This document shows, piece after piece, positions 36,831 through 45,985 of a stretch of DNA of 49,499 nt. The DNA lies in NCBI GenBank assembly GCA_022566355.1, contig JADFJB010000017.1, positions 1 to 49,499 on the forward strand, given 5' to 3'. Each line of letters starts with the position of its first letter. Positions within the stretch are counted from its first letter, which is position 1. A model generated the notes under the pieces. The model was not told where the DNA came from and ran no database searches. It worked only from the letters and a program-made list of their open reading frames with translations. Made by a program: the position numbers and the translations under genes. Source of the stretch: a candidate division KSB1 bacterium (GTDB lineage: Bacteria; Zhuqueibacterota; JdFR-76; DREG01).

Positions 36831-38084
36831 TCAGAACGGTCGGGAAATACGAAAAGTGATTTTGACAGCATCTGTTGCGCGATCTGTTCGTTTTGCGATA
36901 TTCAATCGAAATGAGCCGTCATAGTTTGCAAACGCAATACCAATATCTGAAAAGAGATCATCGACTTTCAATTTACTAAAATCTTTTTCATCCTTATACC
37001 AGGCAAGGCCGGCATCGGCGAATAGTATTAAATTAAATTCACCCAAAATCGGGATATAAGGAACCCAGTCTAAGCGGTCCCAGTCAATCTGGTATTCGAT
37101 ATTTCCCAATAACATCCGATCCCCGGTGAATGCTTTGTAATCATATCCCCTGAGAGTACTAATTCCGCCCAGATCAAATAGTTTTTGTACGGGCACGATA
37201 CCAACTGTTTCTCCGGCTCGCAATCGAATATTAATATTTTCCCCTCTCGAAATAGGCTGATAACGTCTTATTTCAAATATATAACGCTGAAAATCGGTAT
37301 CCCCTTTATATTCCCTGGTAAAATATTCTGCGGAACCTGCAAACAACCAACCTCGGCGAGAACTATACTTGCGACCCCGTGTATCCAATTGGAATTCCCC
37401 ATAAAAGCCTTTCAACTCCAGGTTATCAACAACGGGATTATCTCTGAATCTTTTATTTCCTCCGAAAACAGACCAATTCGTCACGGAATCCAGGCTCCTG
37501 TGGTTCTCTTCCAGCCAACCTATTTTTAATTTTGCCCGGCGTGAAAAATTTTGAGAAATATAAACACCCGCGCCTTCTCGGCGATAAAAATCTTGAAAAT
37601 CCTCCCGAATCAAAATGGCTCCAAGGGTGTTTTCCCAGGAAGGAATAATCCATTCATCCTCGGTATAAGTAAGATCATAAATTTCTCCGCCAATAGAAAA
37701 TTGACTGCCTGCTGGAAAAAAACTTCGCTCTAAAGTAGCTTGAAATTGAAATCGTTCACTTTTTAAACCAATACCTGCACCACCATACAATTGCATTCCC
37801 CCACGTCTTCGAAAAGTTTCTCTCTTTTTTCTGAAGCCCAAAAACACACCATCCACCCGATTATAGCGAAACACAAACCAATCGTCGTCAAAACCATTAT
37901 TACCGTTGCTGAAATAGGTCGATCCCCACTGAGATATAGGAGAGAACCTTTCCCAGGATTTATGCAATAAAGTTTGATTATTTTTATTATGTTCTCCTGA
38001 AAACAAAACAGCCGGCAATATGAGAGTAAAAAATAGTCCAAAACTAATTTTCAACAAAGGGTGCTTTAGTTTATTAGTCATCAT
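36831..38084 (-). CDS. Omp85/BamA-TamA-type outer-membrane barrel
   Basis: A 417-aa protein with signal peptide (LKISFGLFFTLILPAVLFSG) and a C-terminal beta-barrel. The Omp85 signature GGISTLRGYDYKAFTGDRMLLGNIEYQ, including the RGY substrate-lock loop, is near residues 310-340. The end ...ITFRISRPF has the terminal aromatic residue used for insertion. No POTRA domain is visible, so it is shorter than BamA or TamA and resembles the stand-alone surface-antigen-D15 type. It may export or insert the secreted proteins encoded directly downstream. It is 53 bases after rluD. Confidence 0.82.
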   Translation of the reverse strand: MMTNKLKHPLLKISFGLFFTLILPAVLFSGEHNKNNQTLLHKSWERFSPISQWGSTYFSNGNNGFDDDWFVFRYNRVDGVFLGFRKKRETFRRRGGMQLYGGAGIGLKSERFQFQATLERSFFPAGSQFSIGGEIYDLTYTEDEWIIPSWENTLGAILIREDFQDFYRREGAGVYISQNFSRRAKLKIGWLEENHRSLDSVTNWSVFGGNKRFRDNPVVDNLELKGFYGEFQLDTRGRKYSSRRGWLFAGSAEYFTREYKGDTDFQRYIFEIRRYQPISRGENINIRLRAGETVGIVPVQKLFDLGGISTLRGYDYKAFTGDRMLLGNIEYQIDWDRLDWVPYIPILGEFNLILFADAGLAWYKDEKDFSKLKVDDLFSDIGIAFANYDGSFRLNIAKRTDRATDAVKITFRISRPF

Positions 38085-38137
38085 GAAATCTCCTGTTTAG
38101 GTCAGTAAATATATGGCCAAAATACGAGGTGGAGCCT

Positions 38138-39148
38138 TCAAAGTTTCGATGTCATCTGGGTTTCAGTAGAAATTTGTGGATCGGATACCTGGCGAGCAAG
38201 TGTTAACAATCCATCAATATCATTTGGAACCGGACTGGTATAATAAACCTTTTGTCCAGTTCTTGGATGTTCAAACCCCAAATTTTGGGCATGAAGCGCT
38301 TGTCTTCTTAAACAATTAAAATATTCTTCCGCTATTTTTCGATCGGATTTTGATAGGGCCTTAGCTCCGTTCTGTCTCCCACCATAATCATAATCTGAAA
38401 ATACAGGATGGCCAATATGTGTCATGTGCACCCTGATCTGGTGTGTTCTTCCTGTTTCTAATTTTAATTCTACAAAGCTAATTAAGGGTAACTGCTCTAA
38501 GACTTTATAGTTTGTGATCGCGGTTTTACCTTCCGACAAAACAGCCATTTTCTTACGACTATTCGGACTACGGCCAAACTTTGTTTCTATACGTCCTTCG
38601 CTTTTTTTAAACGCACCCCACAAAATGGAGATATAGCTTCTTTGTGCTGTTCTTTGTGAAAACTGTTCTGATAAATGACGGTGGGTGTAATCATCCTTAG
38701 CCACAACGAGAAGGCCAGAAGTATCCTTATCCAGGCGATGAACAATACCCGGCCGTAATTCCCCATTGATACCGGAAAGATTATCACAATGGTAGAGTAA
38801 GGCGTTCACCAAAGTTCCGTTTGAATGCCCAAACGCCGGATGCACAACCATTCCGGCTGGTTTGTTAATAATCAATAGTTGTTCATCTTCATACAAAATA
38901 TCCAAAGGAATATCTTCTTGTAGAATTTCTACTTTTCGCGGTTTGGGGATATGTATTTCAATTCGCTCCCCGGGAATGACGTTATGGCTTGGTTTGATTT
39001 TTTTGCCATTGACCAGGATTCTATTTTCTTCAAGCAATTGGTGGATTCGTGTGCGAGATATTTGATTGAATTGAGTAGCCAGAAACTTATCGATACGCTC
39101 CGGCATTACAGTTGATGATACGATGAGTTCGAGATGTTGACCAGACAT
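38138..39148 (-). CDS. rluD: 23S rRNA pseudouridine synthase, RluD-like
   Basis: A 336-aa enzyme isomerising uridine to pseudouridine in 23S rRNA (helix 69 for RluD). An N-terminal S4 RNA-binding domain (ERIDKFLATQFNQISRTRIHQLL) precedes the RluA-type catalytic domain. The motif HRLDKDTSGLLVVAK carries catalytic Asp140. LspA-RluD adjacency is a common bacterial arrangement. It starts 5 bases after lspA. Confidence 0.93.
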   Translation of the reverse strand: MSGQHLELIVSSTVMPERIDKFLATQFNQISRTRIHQLLEENRILVNGKKIKPSHNVIPGERIEIHIPKPRKVEILQEDIPLDILYEDEQLLIINKPAGMVVHPAFGHSNGTLVNALLYHCDNLSGINGELRPGIVHRLDKDTSGLLVVAKDDYTHRHLSEQFSQRTAQRSYISILWGAFKKSEGRIETKFGRSPNSRKKMAVLSEGKTAITNYKVLEQLPLISFVELKLETGRTHQIRVHMTHIGHPVFSDYDYGGRQNGAKALSKSDRKIAEEYFNCLRRQALHAQNLGFEHPRTGQKVYYTSPVPNDIDGLLTLARQVSDPQISTETQMTSKL

Positions 39149-39153
39149 GAATT

Positions 39154-39672
39154 TTATACAGAGGAATCAGGCTGGCTGGCTTCCTTTAATTCAGCTTGTT
39201 CTTTGGGTTCAAATAAAATAATTCCCACAAGAATAACCATTCCCACAGACACGGCAGAATCAGCGATATTAAACACTGGCCAGCGCATTTGACCAATGCC
39301 AACATCGATAAAATCCACTACCGCACCATAAAGTACTCTGTCGATTAAGTTGCCAATAGCACCGCCTAAAATCAAAGCAAGTGCCAATTTTACAAACACC
39401 TTGTCTCCCCTGGTACGAATTAAATAGACAAAAACTACAATACTTGCAAGAATCGAAAAAATAGTGAATAGGGTTTTATTTCCAATCTGAATACCAAATG
39501 CCATCCCCGGATTTTGAATATAGGTATAACGTAAGAAATCTCCCAGGATCTCTTCAGATTGACCAAGAAACATATTTTTTTTTGTAAGAATCTTAGTAAT
39601 TTGATCAATAGCGATTACAACAGTACTAATCATAAAATATTTCAGCGAAATGTTCTTAAGCATGTTTGCCAT
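39154..39672 (-). CDS. lspA: Signal peptidase II (lipoprotein)
   Basis: A 172-aa inner-membrane aspartyl protease that removes the signal peptide of prolipoproteins. Four TM helices are visible. Conserved motifs: NPGMAFG near 54-60, GNLIDR (D111), VVDFIDV and FNIADSA (D138). The 27-residue spacing of the GNLIDR and FNIAD aspartates matches the E. coli and B. subtilis enzymes. It would process the lipoprotein encoded at 34199-34852. Confidence 0.95.
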   Translation of the reverse strand: MANMLKNISLKYFMISTVVIAIDQITKILTKKNMFLGQSEEILGDFLRYTYIQNPGMAFGIQIGNKTLFTIFSILASIVVFVYLIRTRGDKVFVKLALALILGGAIGNLIDRVLYGAVVDFIDVGIGQMRWPVFNIADSAVSVGMVILVGIILFEPKEQAELKEASQPDSSV

Positions 39673-39681
39673 TCAATAATG

Positions 39682-40059
39682 TTAAACCTTACTGATTTCT
39701 TCTTTAGATTTACAAGTAATACATAGCCGGGCATGAGGAACCGCTTCCAATCTTGCATCAGATATGTCACCCTTGCATTCAATACATTTTCCATAATCTC
39801 CGTTGGCTATTCTGTCAAGTGCCTCTTCGATGTGGTAGATCAACCGGCCTTCCCTGTACTCCATCATGAACGCCTTTTCTCTTTCCTGGGCATCCGAACC
39901 CTGGTCTGCCATATGAGAAGAATAGGAGGAATTATCACCGCTTGCATCTTTCATTGTATCTTTGAAAGAATTCTCACGGATATATTCCATTTGATCCTCC
40001 ATCTCCTTTCGATTTATTAACAACAGTTTCTGGTATTGCTTTAACTTGTTCTTTTCCAT
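39682..40059 (-). CDS. TraR/DksA-type C4 zinc-finger protein
   Basis: A 125-aa protein with an N-terminal coiled-coil and a C-terminal C4 zinc finger (C92, C95, C113, C116 in YGKCIECKGDISDARLEAVPHARLCITCK). The family includes DksA, which works with ppGpp at RNA polymerase, and smaller TraR/YbiI-like factors. Its placement between ileS and lspA is common in Gram-negative and FCB genomes. I cannot tell by eye whether the DksA tip aspartates are conserved, so the exact role stays open. Confidence 0.88.
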   Translation of the reverse strand: MEKNKLKQYQKLLLINRKEMEDQMEYIRENSFKDTMKDASGDNSSYSSHMADQGSDAQEREKAFMMEYREGRLIYHIEEALDRIANGDYGKCIECKGDISDARLEAVPHARLCITCKSKEEISKV

Positions 40060-40076
40060 TTTTTCACTCCCGCTAT

Positions 40077-43000
40077 TTAACTGATCCCTTGGAATTTCAA
40101 ACCTGATATTGAAATCTTAATATCCTGGCCATCTATCTTCCAGTCTTTTGAATAATCCAGGTTTTGGATCTTGAAATCTAGGTTCTCAGCAAGTGTTTCG
40201 TTCTTAATATAACTTTCCCAATTGCTTAAAGCACCAATAAATTCTTCAGGAGCATCCACATTGATATTAATTCTATCTACAACTTCGAGTCCATGTTCTT
40301 TTCTCATATTCTGAACCCGGTTGACAAATTCACGGGCGAATCCTTCCTGTTTTAGTGATTCGCTAATTTTCAAATTCAACCCAACAGCCATGTTGTTTTG
40401 GATTTGAACGACCATATCAGGCGGATTTTCCGTTGAGATGATCACATCTTCTAAAGTGATATCGGCATTTCCATTACCCAATGAAAGATCGTACTCGTTA
40501 TTTTCTTGTAAGGCTAATATCTCGTGATGTTTTAACTTCTCTATTTGTCCAACTACTTTATTTACATCTTTTCCAAACTTTGGCCCCAGGGATTTGAAAT
40601 TCCCTTTTGCTTTCAGAATGGCCAGGTCGTCCGGGTTGTCCAAAAATTCAATGGTTTTGACATTAATCTCTTCTAAAATTAAGCCTTGCATTTTGCATAA
40701 GGCGTTTCTTTGTTTTTCTGATTGAACCGCAATCACAATTTTCTTTAGCGGTTGTCTAACCTTCATTCCCGCAGCGCTGCGTAAAGCCCTTGCGACACTT
40801 ACAACGTTTCGGGTTATCTCCATTCTACTTAACAATTCCTCATCGGAAGCTGAAAACTCACGTTGAGTTTGGTCGGGATAAAAAGCCAAATGAACGCTTT
40901 CATAAGGTTCGGTTTGGTTTGTATTTAGATTTCTATATAAAGCATCAGCGATGAAGGGAGCAAATGGCGCAATCAATTTCGACAAGGTGAGTAAAACTTC
41001 ATACAACGTCTTATATGCAGAGATTTTATCATCACCCATCTCATTTTTCCAAAACCTTCGACGTGACCTTCTCACATACCAGTTTGATAGCTCTTCAATC
41101 GTGAAATCGCTAATTGCACGCGCCGCTTTGGTTAAATCATAACGTTGTAAGAATTCATTGACTTCCCCAACCAACCGATTACGAGCAGACAAAATCCAAA
41201 GATCCATTTCCGGACGATTCTCGATTGCAGGTCCATCTTCCGTGTATTGGAATCCATCAATATTTGCATACATTACGAAGAATGAATAGGTGTTTATGAG
41301 CGTGCCAAAAAATTTACGCTGAACTTCTTTAATTCCTTCAGGATCGAATTTTGTGGGTGTCCACGGTGGGCTAACGGTAAAGAAATACCAGCGCAACGGA
41401 TCGACGCCAAACTGTTCGATGATCTCAAATGGATCAACCGTATTGCCTTTTGATTTGCTCATCTTTTGACCATTCTGATCCAAAATCAACTCGAGAGACA
41501 CACAAGCTTTATAAGCCGGTTCGTCAAACAGCAATGTCGAAATTGCCAATAAAGAATAAAACCAACCTCTTGTTTGGTCGATCCCTTCGGAAATGAAATC
41601 CGCTGGAAAATTTCGTTTGAAAATATCCTGGTTTTCAAAGGGATAGTGCCATTGGGCATATGGCATCGCGCCGGAATCAAACCAAACATCGATCACCTCA
41701 GGCACACGTTTCATTTTGGTTTGACATTTTTCACATGGTATTTCCACATCGTCAATATAAGGTTTATGCAAATCAGGAATCTCTTTTAGATTGGATTTTT
41801 GCGATAACTCTTCCATACTGCCAATCATCAATTGAAAATCACAATTAGTACATTTCCAAATATTCAGAGGCGTTCCCCAAAACCGGTCGCGGGAAAGGGT
41901 CCAGTCTACATTATTCCTAAGCCATTCGCCAAACCTGCCTTCTCCAACTTCTTTTGGAATCCATTGAATCTTCTTATTATTGGCCAGCAAGTTTTCTTTT
42001 AATTTTGTGGTTCGAATAAACCAGGATTCTTTAGCGTAATACAAAAGCGGTGAATCGCAGCGCCAACAAAAAGGGTAGCTATGATGACAAATCTCTGCAT
42101 GATATAATAACCCGCGCTGCTTTATATTTTTAATGATGTCTTTATCTGCATCTTTAACAAATTGTTGTTTAAAATCGGTGATCTCTTCAGTAAAACGACC
42201 AGATTTATCTACGGGCTGCAAAAACGGTAAATTATATTTTTGACCCATGCGGTAATCATCCTCACCAAATGCCGGTGCAGTATGTACAATCCCGGTTCCT
42301 TCTTCGGTAGTGACAAAATCACCTAAAATAACATACCAGGCTTTTTTATCCGGCTTTATAAAACTGAATAAAGGATCATACTCAATGTTTTCAAGCTTAC
42401 GGCCTTTTATTTCTTCAATGATCTCATAGTCGCCTTCAATTACCGAAAGTCTTTGCTTTACGAGGATGAGCTTTTCACCATTGAGGCGAATCTTAACATA
42501 GGTCTCATCGGGATGAACCGCCAAAGCCGCGTTTGAAATGAGAGTCCATGGCGTTGTGGTCCAGATCAGGAAATAGGTGTCGGGGGCTTCTTTCAATTTC
42601 ATTTTTACGAAGATCGAAGGATCAGGAACATCTTTATAGCCCAGGGAAACCTCATGGCTAGACAACGCGGTTTCACAACGAGGACAATACGGGAGGACCT
42701 TGTGGCCTTCGTACAACAAGCCTTTTTGCCAGAACTCTTTTAATATCCACCAAACTGATTCAATATATTCATTACTGTAAGTGATATACGGATCGTCCAA
42801 ATCAACCCAGAAAGCAATTCGCCGGGTGAGTTCGTCCCATTCTGCTTTATAGCGGAAAACATTCTCTTTACATTTTTCGTTGAATTTAGCGATTCCGTAC
42901 TCGATGATCTGCTCTTTCCCCTCGATACCCAATTCTTTTTCAACTTCAATTTCAACCGGGAGACCATGGGTATCCCAACCTGCTTTTCGTTCCACGCGGT

Positions 43001-43229
43001 ATCCCTGCATGGTTCGTAGCCGGCAGACAAAATCTTTTACTGCTCGAGAGATTACATGATGAATACCTGGTTTGCCATTGGCGGTAGGCGGCCCTTCGTA
43101 GAAGACAAAAAGTTTTTCCGGATCACGGGAATTCACACTTTTGTGGAAAATATCGTTCTTTTCCCAAAAAGCGAGAATTTCCAGTTCCAACTGCGGAAAT
43201 TCATGGGGTGATGGAAGTTCTTTAAACAC
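40077..43229 (-). CDS. ileS: Isoleucyl-tRNA synthetase, long (IleS2-like) type
   Basis: A 1050-aa class Ia synthetase charging tRNA-Ile with editing. The HIGH-type motif is GIHH in PPTANGKPGIHH (about 47-58), the second signature GWDTHGLPVEIEVEKELGI near 84-102, the CPRCETALSSHEVSLGYKDV region starts the CP/editing domain, and KMSKSKGN is intact. GWDTHGLPVE and the length match the IleS2/eukaryote-like group, not the ~930-aa IleS1 group (GWDCHGLPIE). In known cases IleS2 tolerates mupirocin; that is inference here. First in an ileS-dksA-lspA-rluD run. Confidence 0.96.
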   Translation of the reverse strand: MFKELPSPHEFPQLELEILAFWEKNDIFHKSVNSRDPEKLFVFYEGPPTANGKPGIHHVISRAVKDFVCRLRTMQGYRVERKAGWDTHGLPVEIEVEKELGIEGKEQIIEYGIAKFNEKCKENVFRYKAEWDELTRRIAFWVDLDDPYITYSNEYIESVWWILKEFWQKGLLYEGHKVLPYCPRCETALSSHEVSLGYKDVPDPSIFVKMKLKEAPDTYFLIWTTTPWTLISNAALAVHPDETYVKIRLNGEKLILVKQRLSVIEGDYEIIEEIKGRKLENIEYDPLFSFIKPDKKAWYVILGDFVTTEEGTGIVHTAPAFGEDDYRMGQKYNLPFLQPVDKSGRFTEEITDFKQQFVKDADKDIIKNIKQRGLLYHAEICHHSYPFCWRCDSPLLYYAKESWFIRTTKLKENLLANNKKIQWIPKEVGEGRFGEWLRNNVDWTLSRDRFWGTPLNIWKCTNCDFQLMIGSMEELSQKSNLKEIPDLHKPYIDDVEIPCEKCQTKMKRVPEVIDVWFDSGAMPYAQWHYPFENQDIFKRNFPADFISEGIDQTRGWFYSLLAISTLLFDEPAYKACVSLELILDQNGQKMSKSKGNTVDPFEIIEQFGVDPLRWYFFTVSPPWTPTKFDPEGIKEVQRKFFGTLINTYSFFVMYANIDGFQYTEDGPAIENRPEMDLWILSARNRLVGEVNEFLQRYDLTKAARAISDFTIEELSNWYVRRSRRRFWKNEMGDDKISAYKTLYEVLLTLSKLIAPFAPFIADALYRNLNTNQTEPYESVHLAFYPDQTQREFSASDEELLSRMEITRNVVSVARALRSAAGMKVRQPLKKIVIAVQSEKQRNALCKMQGLILEEINVKTIEFLDNPDDLAILKAKGNFKSLGPKFGKDVNKVVGQIEKLKHHEILALQENNEYDLSLGNGNADITLEDVIISTENPPDMVVQIQNNMAVGLNLKISESLKQEGFAREFVNRVQNMRKEHGLEVVDRININVDAPEEFIGALSNWESYIKNETLAENLDFKIQNLDYSKDWKIDGQDIKISISGLKFQGIS

Positions 43230-43339
43230 AGATCGCCTTATTTTTTCCGGTTAAAAAAAATTAAAAAGATGAATAATATAATATAATCACCCCTTAATTT
43301 CAATCGAAATGGATTTACAAAAGAAGATGTATGAATAAC

Positions 43340-44227
43340 TTATTTTTCTACTCGGCAAATGAACGAGAGCCATTCATTTTTACTTTTTCCCTGAATCACT
43401 AAAAGCCCATTCTGCTTTAAAATTCCAGTCACTTCTGTCTTTTCTTCAATAAGAAAACCCGATAGAATAAACCGGCCTCTATTGGGTTCTAGAAAAGGTA
43501 CTAATTGCGGAATTAATAACAGTAATTTGCTGGAAAGCATATTGGCAAGTATCAAATCGAACGTTTTCATTCCGATTTTAAAATTAGCCTGATCGCTCAC
43601 AAAAAATAGAATGCTTTTAACTTCATTCAGTACCGCATTGGTTTTTGCTGTTTGAACCGCAACCTCGTCAATGTCAAAACCTGTTGTGAATGAAGCGCCT
43701 AGTTTTGCAGCTGCGATAGCTAAAATGCCGGAACCTGTACCTGCATCCAAAACCCGCATGCCCGGCCTTAGGAACTCCAGCATTGCGTTCAGCATTAACC
43801 TGGTAGTCTCGTGACCGCCGGTACCAAAGGCTTGTTGAGGATCGATAGTGATGACGATCTGCCCTGGTTTCGGTTGAATGGTCTCCCAGGAAGGTGTGAT
43901 TACCATTCGTGAGCCAATAATGATGGACTTAAAAAATTCTTTCCAGTTTTCCTGCCAATCTTCCGGATACACTTTATCAATTTGAATGTTAAAACCTTCA
44001 TTGATTGCAAGAGCTTGATTGGCAAATTCCAGTTGCTTTTGACATTTTCTACGAATGTGCTCGATGTCTTTTTCTGTTGAGAAATATGCAATAATGACAT
44101 CAGATACTTCCTCGATGCCTTCAGCTCCAAATTCGAACAAAGTACTAGCAATGATTTCGGTGAGGGGTGGTTTGACTGCAATGGTGAGTTTATGCCAGAA
44201 TTTGGAGGTGGGTTGGGGGTTGTTCAT
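43340..44227 (-). CDS. prmA: Ribosomal protein L11 methyltransferase
   Basis: A class I AdoMet methyltransferase of 295 aa that trimethylates ribosomal protein L11. The AdoMet loop is VLDAGTGSGILAIAAAKLGA; DPQQAFGTGGHETTRLM and DLILANMLSSKLLLLIP are typical of PrmA. I use the ATG at 44227 (MNNPQPTSKFW). The frame runs back to 44302, but those 25 codons are charged filler (KRETEKRRTEKW) derived from the intergenic repeat tract, and PrmA normally has about 290 aa. It lies 110 bases before ileS. Confidence 0.92.
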   Translation of the reverse strand: MNNPQPTSKFWHKLTIAVKPPLTEIIASTLFEFGAEGIEEVSDVIIAYFSTEKDIEHIRRKCQKQLEFANQALAINEGFNIQIDKVYPEDWQENWKEFFKSIIIGSRMVITPSWETIQPKPGQIVITIDPQQAFGTGGHETTRLMLNAMLEFLRPGMRVLDAGTGSGILAIAAAKLGASFTTGFDIDEVAVQTAKTNAVLNEVKSILFFVSDQANFKIGMKTFDLILANMLSSKLLLLIPQLVPFLEPNRGRFILSGFLIEEKTEVTGILKQNGLLVIQGKSKNEWLSFICRVEK

Positions 44228-44315
44228 AACATATTGCCTATCTTCTCCGCTTCTCCTATTTGTCCATTTCTCGGTTCTTCTTTTTTCCGTCTCACGTTTC
44301 ACTAATAGGTGCTAA

Positions 44316-44468
44316 TCATTTTGCAGAATCATACTTAGAGAGGTTCTCCGTATCACTGACTGAAAAACTTGTTATCTCAATTAGTTTTTTCTCTTGTGCA
44401 AATCCTTTCATCGGAAAAATAAAAACAAGAAGCAAAATAGTGATTTGTAAATACTTGAATGATTTCAT
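44316..44468 (-). CDS. Small secreted peptide (50 aa)
   Basis: A short frame, found by hand, from ATG at 44468 to TGA at 44316. It encodes a textbook signal peptide, MKSFKYLQITILLLVFIF and PMKGFAQ, then only about 25 mature residues (EKKLIEITSFSVSDTENLSK). The GAGAG-containing stretch before the ATG is a plausible ribosome-binding site. It is either a true small secreted peptide or the 5' end of a longer gene truncated by the repeat tract that follows at 44.25-44.31 kb. I find no continuation in the other frames downstream. Confidence 0.55.
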   Translation of the reverse strand: MKSFKYLQITILLLVFIFPMKGFAQEKKLIEITSFSVSDTENLSKYDSAK

Positions 44469-44583
44469 GATCCACTCTCTTTTGGATTAAAGTTTAAGGC
44501 TTTCACTTATTTTGAAATAGCCCTGTTTGCGATGGAGTTCAACTCCTCGACGAGCTAATATTAATTTTTTCACTCGTTCATAT

Positions 44584-45966
44584 TTATATTTTCAAACTGA
44601 AGATTAAGCTTTTCCTGAAACTATTTATTTTAAGATGGTCGTTTTTGTATTCAGTTTTAGGCAGATCACGGCTGCTAGTATCATTCGGTAAAACCTTTTC
44701 GAATACAATTTTTCCATTTAAGTCATAAACCTGGAATTTAGTACTTTTAAAACTGTACAAAGTAATGATTAATTTATTCTGGCTAAGTGGTCTGTTTCAT
44801 AAATTCGGTGACGTATTTTTAAACGGAGCTATAAGCTGTAGTAATTTGTTTATCTCAATTACCCCTCCTAACCTTCCCTTATCAAGGGGAGGAATTTCCC
44901 CTCCTTGTTTAAGGAGGGGGTAGGGGAGGTTTAATAATATTGATAAGTACAATTTTAATACGTTACAGTAATTATGTTTTTATATACTAAGTAATATGTT
45001 TCTTGGCCTGTGAATCGTCCTTACATCTCCTTTTCCAACGTGGATGGGCCAATTCGGCATAATAACACCATTTTCATCATCAAATAAATAAATATAGCTT
45101 GATTTATCTCTTGCACTTTTATTGACCGATACAGCAGCCAAATACTTTCCATCCGCACTGTATGTAACCCGAAGGTCACCTTTAAATTCTGTAGGATACT
45201 CTCGCAATGGATTTCCATTACGGTCAAAAACATAGACTATACCCGCCCTTTCACCGATAGCCACTTTGTCGTTGCTAATTGCTAATTGTAAGGTACTGAG
45301 CATATTATTTTTCCGCCAGAGTTCTTTCCCTTGCGCATCTATTGCTATTAAGCCATTTTTGCTCCCAGAATAATCCTCAACCATACTATTTATTATTAAA
45401 AATCTTTTATCAGGTGATACATATGCATTTATCCCATGAACAGTGTAAGAATTGGAAAATGTATTAATAAGTTGACCCGATTTGCTATGAAGAGAAATTG
45501 GCTTATGAGAAGCTACCCTAAAAAAATAGCCCATTTCGGTTGGTATGAGGAAAAAATCTCTATCGTTGTTTTGTGAGAAAAGAAATTCGCCTTCATGATC
45601 ATAAACTCGTTTAATAAAGTTTGAACCATGCCTTGGCCTGTCCATCTCTCTTATGATCACATAATCCTTGGTGATTAGATTTACTGATTCAAGATCCTTT
45701 TTTAAATTTAGCTGGGTTCCATTGCTGAAAATAATTTTAGAGCCGGATGTTCTTTTTTCAAGAAAAGAAACTTTAGAAAACCCCAGCCGTTCGGCTTTGG
45801 CATTAAACTGTATAATTTGCTCAGGAGTTGTTTCTTCATTCACATCTAAACGTGCAATTTCCTGGAAAGACTTAGCGCTTTCCTGCTTTTGAAATCCCAG
45901 TACAACATTCAATTTTAAACTTAGCGCCATAAACAACATTACTGTCGAATTGACTTTCAAATTCAT
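44584..45966 (-). pseudogene. Beta-propeller-like secreted protein, copy 1, split by a MITE-like insertion
   Basis: The 5' part (ATG 45966) is a secreted propeller-like protein (signal region LMFTMALSLKLNVVLG-like, then EIARLDVNEETTPEQIIQF). It closely follows copy 2 to NWPIHVGKGDVRTIHRPR, then hits a stop at 44980. After a ~170-base palindromic insert, the same frame resumes at about 44790 as LSQNKLIITLYSFKSTKFQVYDLNGKIVFEK and ends at 44584, matching the C-terminus of copy 2 (ENKLIVTISNVLNRKYRVYDLTG). Insert length keeps the frame, but the insert itself contains stops. The product would lack the last ~65 residues. The repeats in the protein (AIGERAGIVYVFDRNGNPL, YSADGKYLAAVS) are WD40/PQQ-like blades. 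Confidence 0.8.
44802..44973. mobile_element. MITE-like palindromic element inside copy 1
   Basis: About 170 bases with imperfect inverted ends: aaattcggtgacgtatt at 44802-44818 and, read on the other strand, aattactgtaacgtatt from 44973. The core at about 44861-44930 is a long inverted repeat of cccctcctaaccttccctt / aaggagggggtaggggagg type, a motif common in intergenic elements of many bacteria. No coding capacity. Exact ends and any target-site duplication are not resolved by eye; ACTTAG occurs near both sides in the minus-strand reading. Confidence 0.7.
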
Positions 45967-45985
45967 GTTAGACTCATTTTATATT

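Noticed and set aside
44228-44302. N-terminal extension of PrmA
   Set aside because: The 25 extra codons are charged filler matching the intergenic repeat tract, and PrmA has its normal length from 44227.
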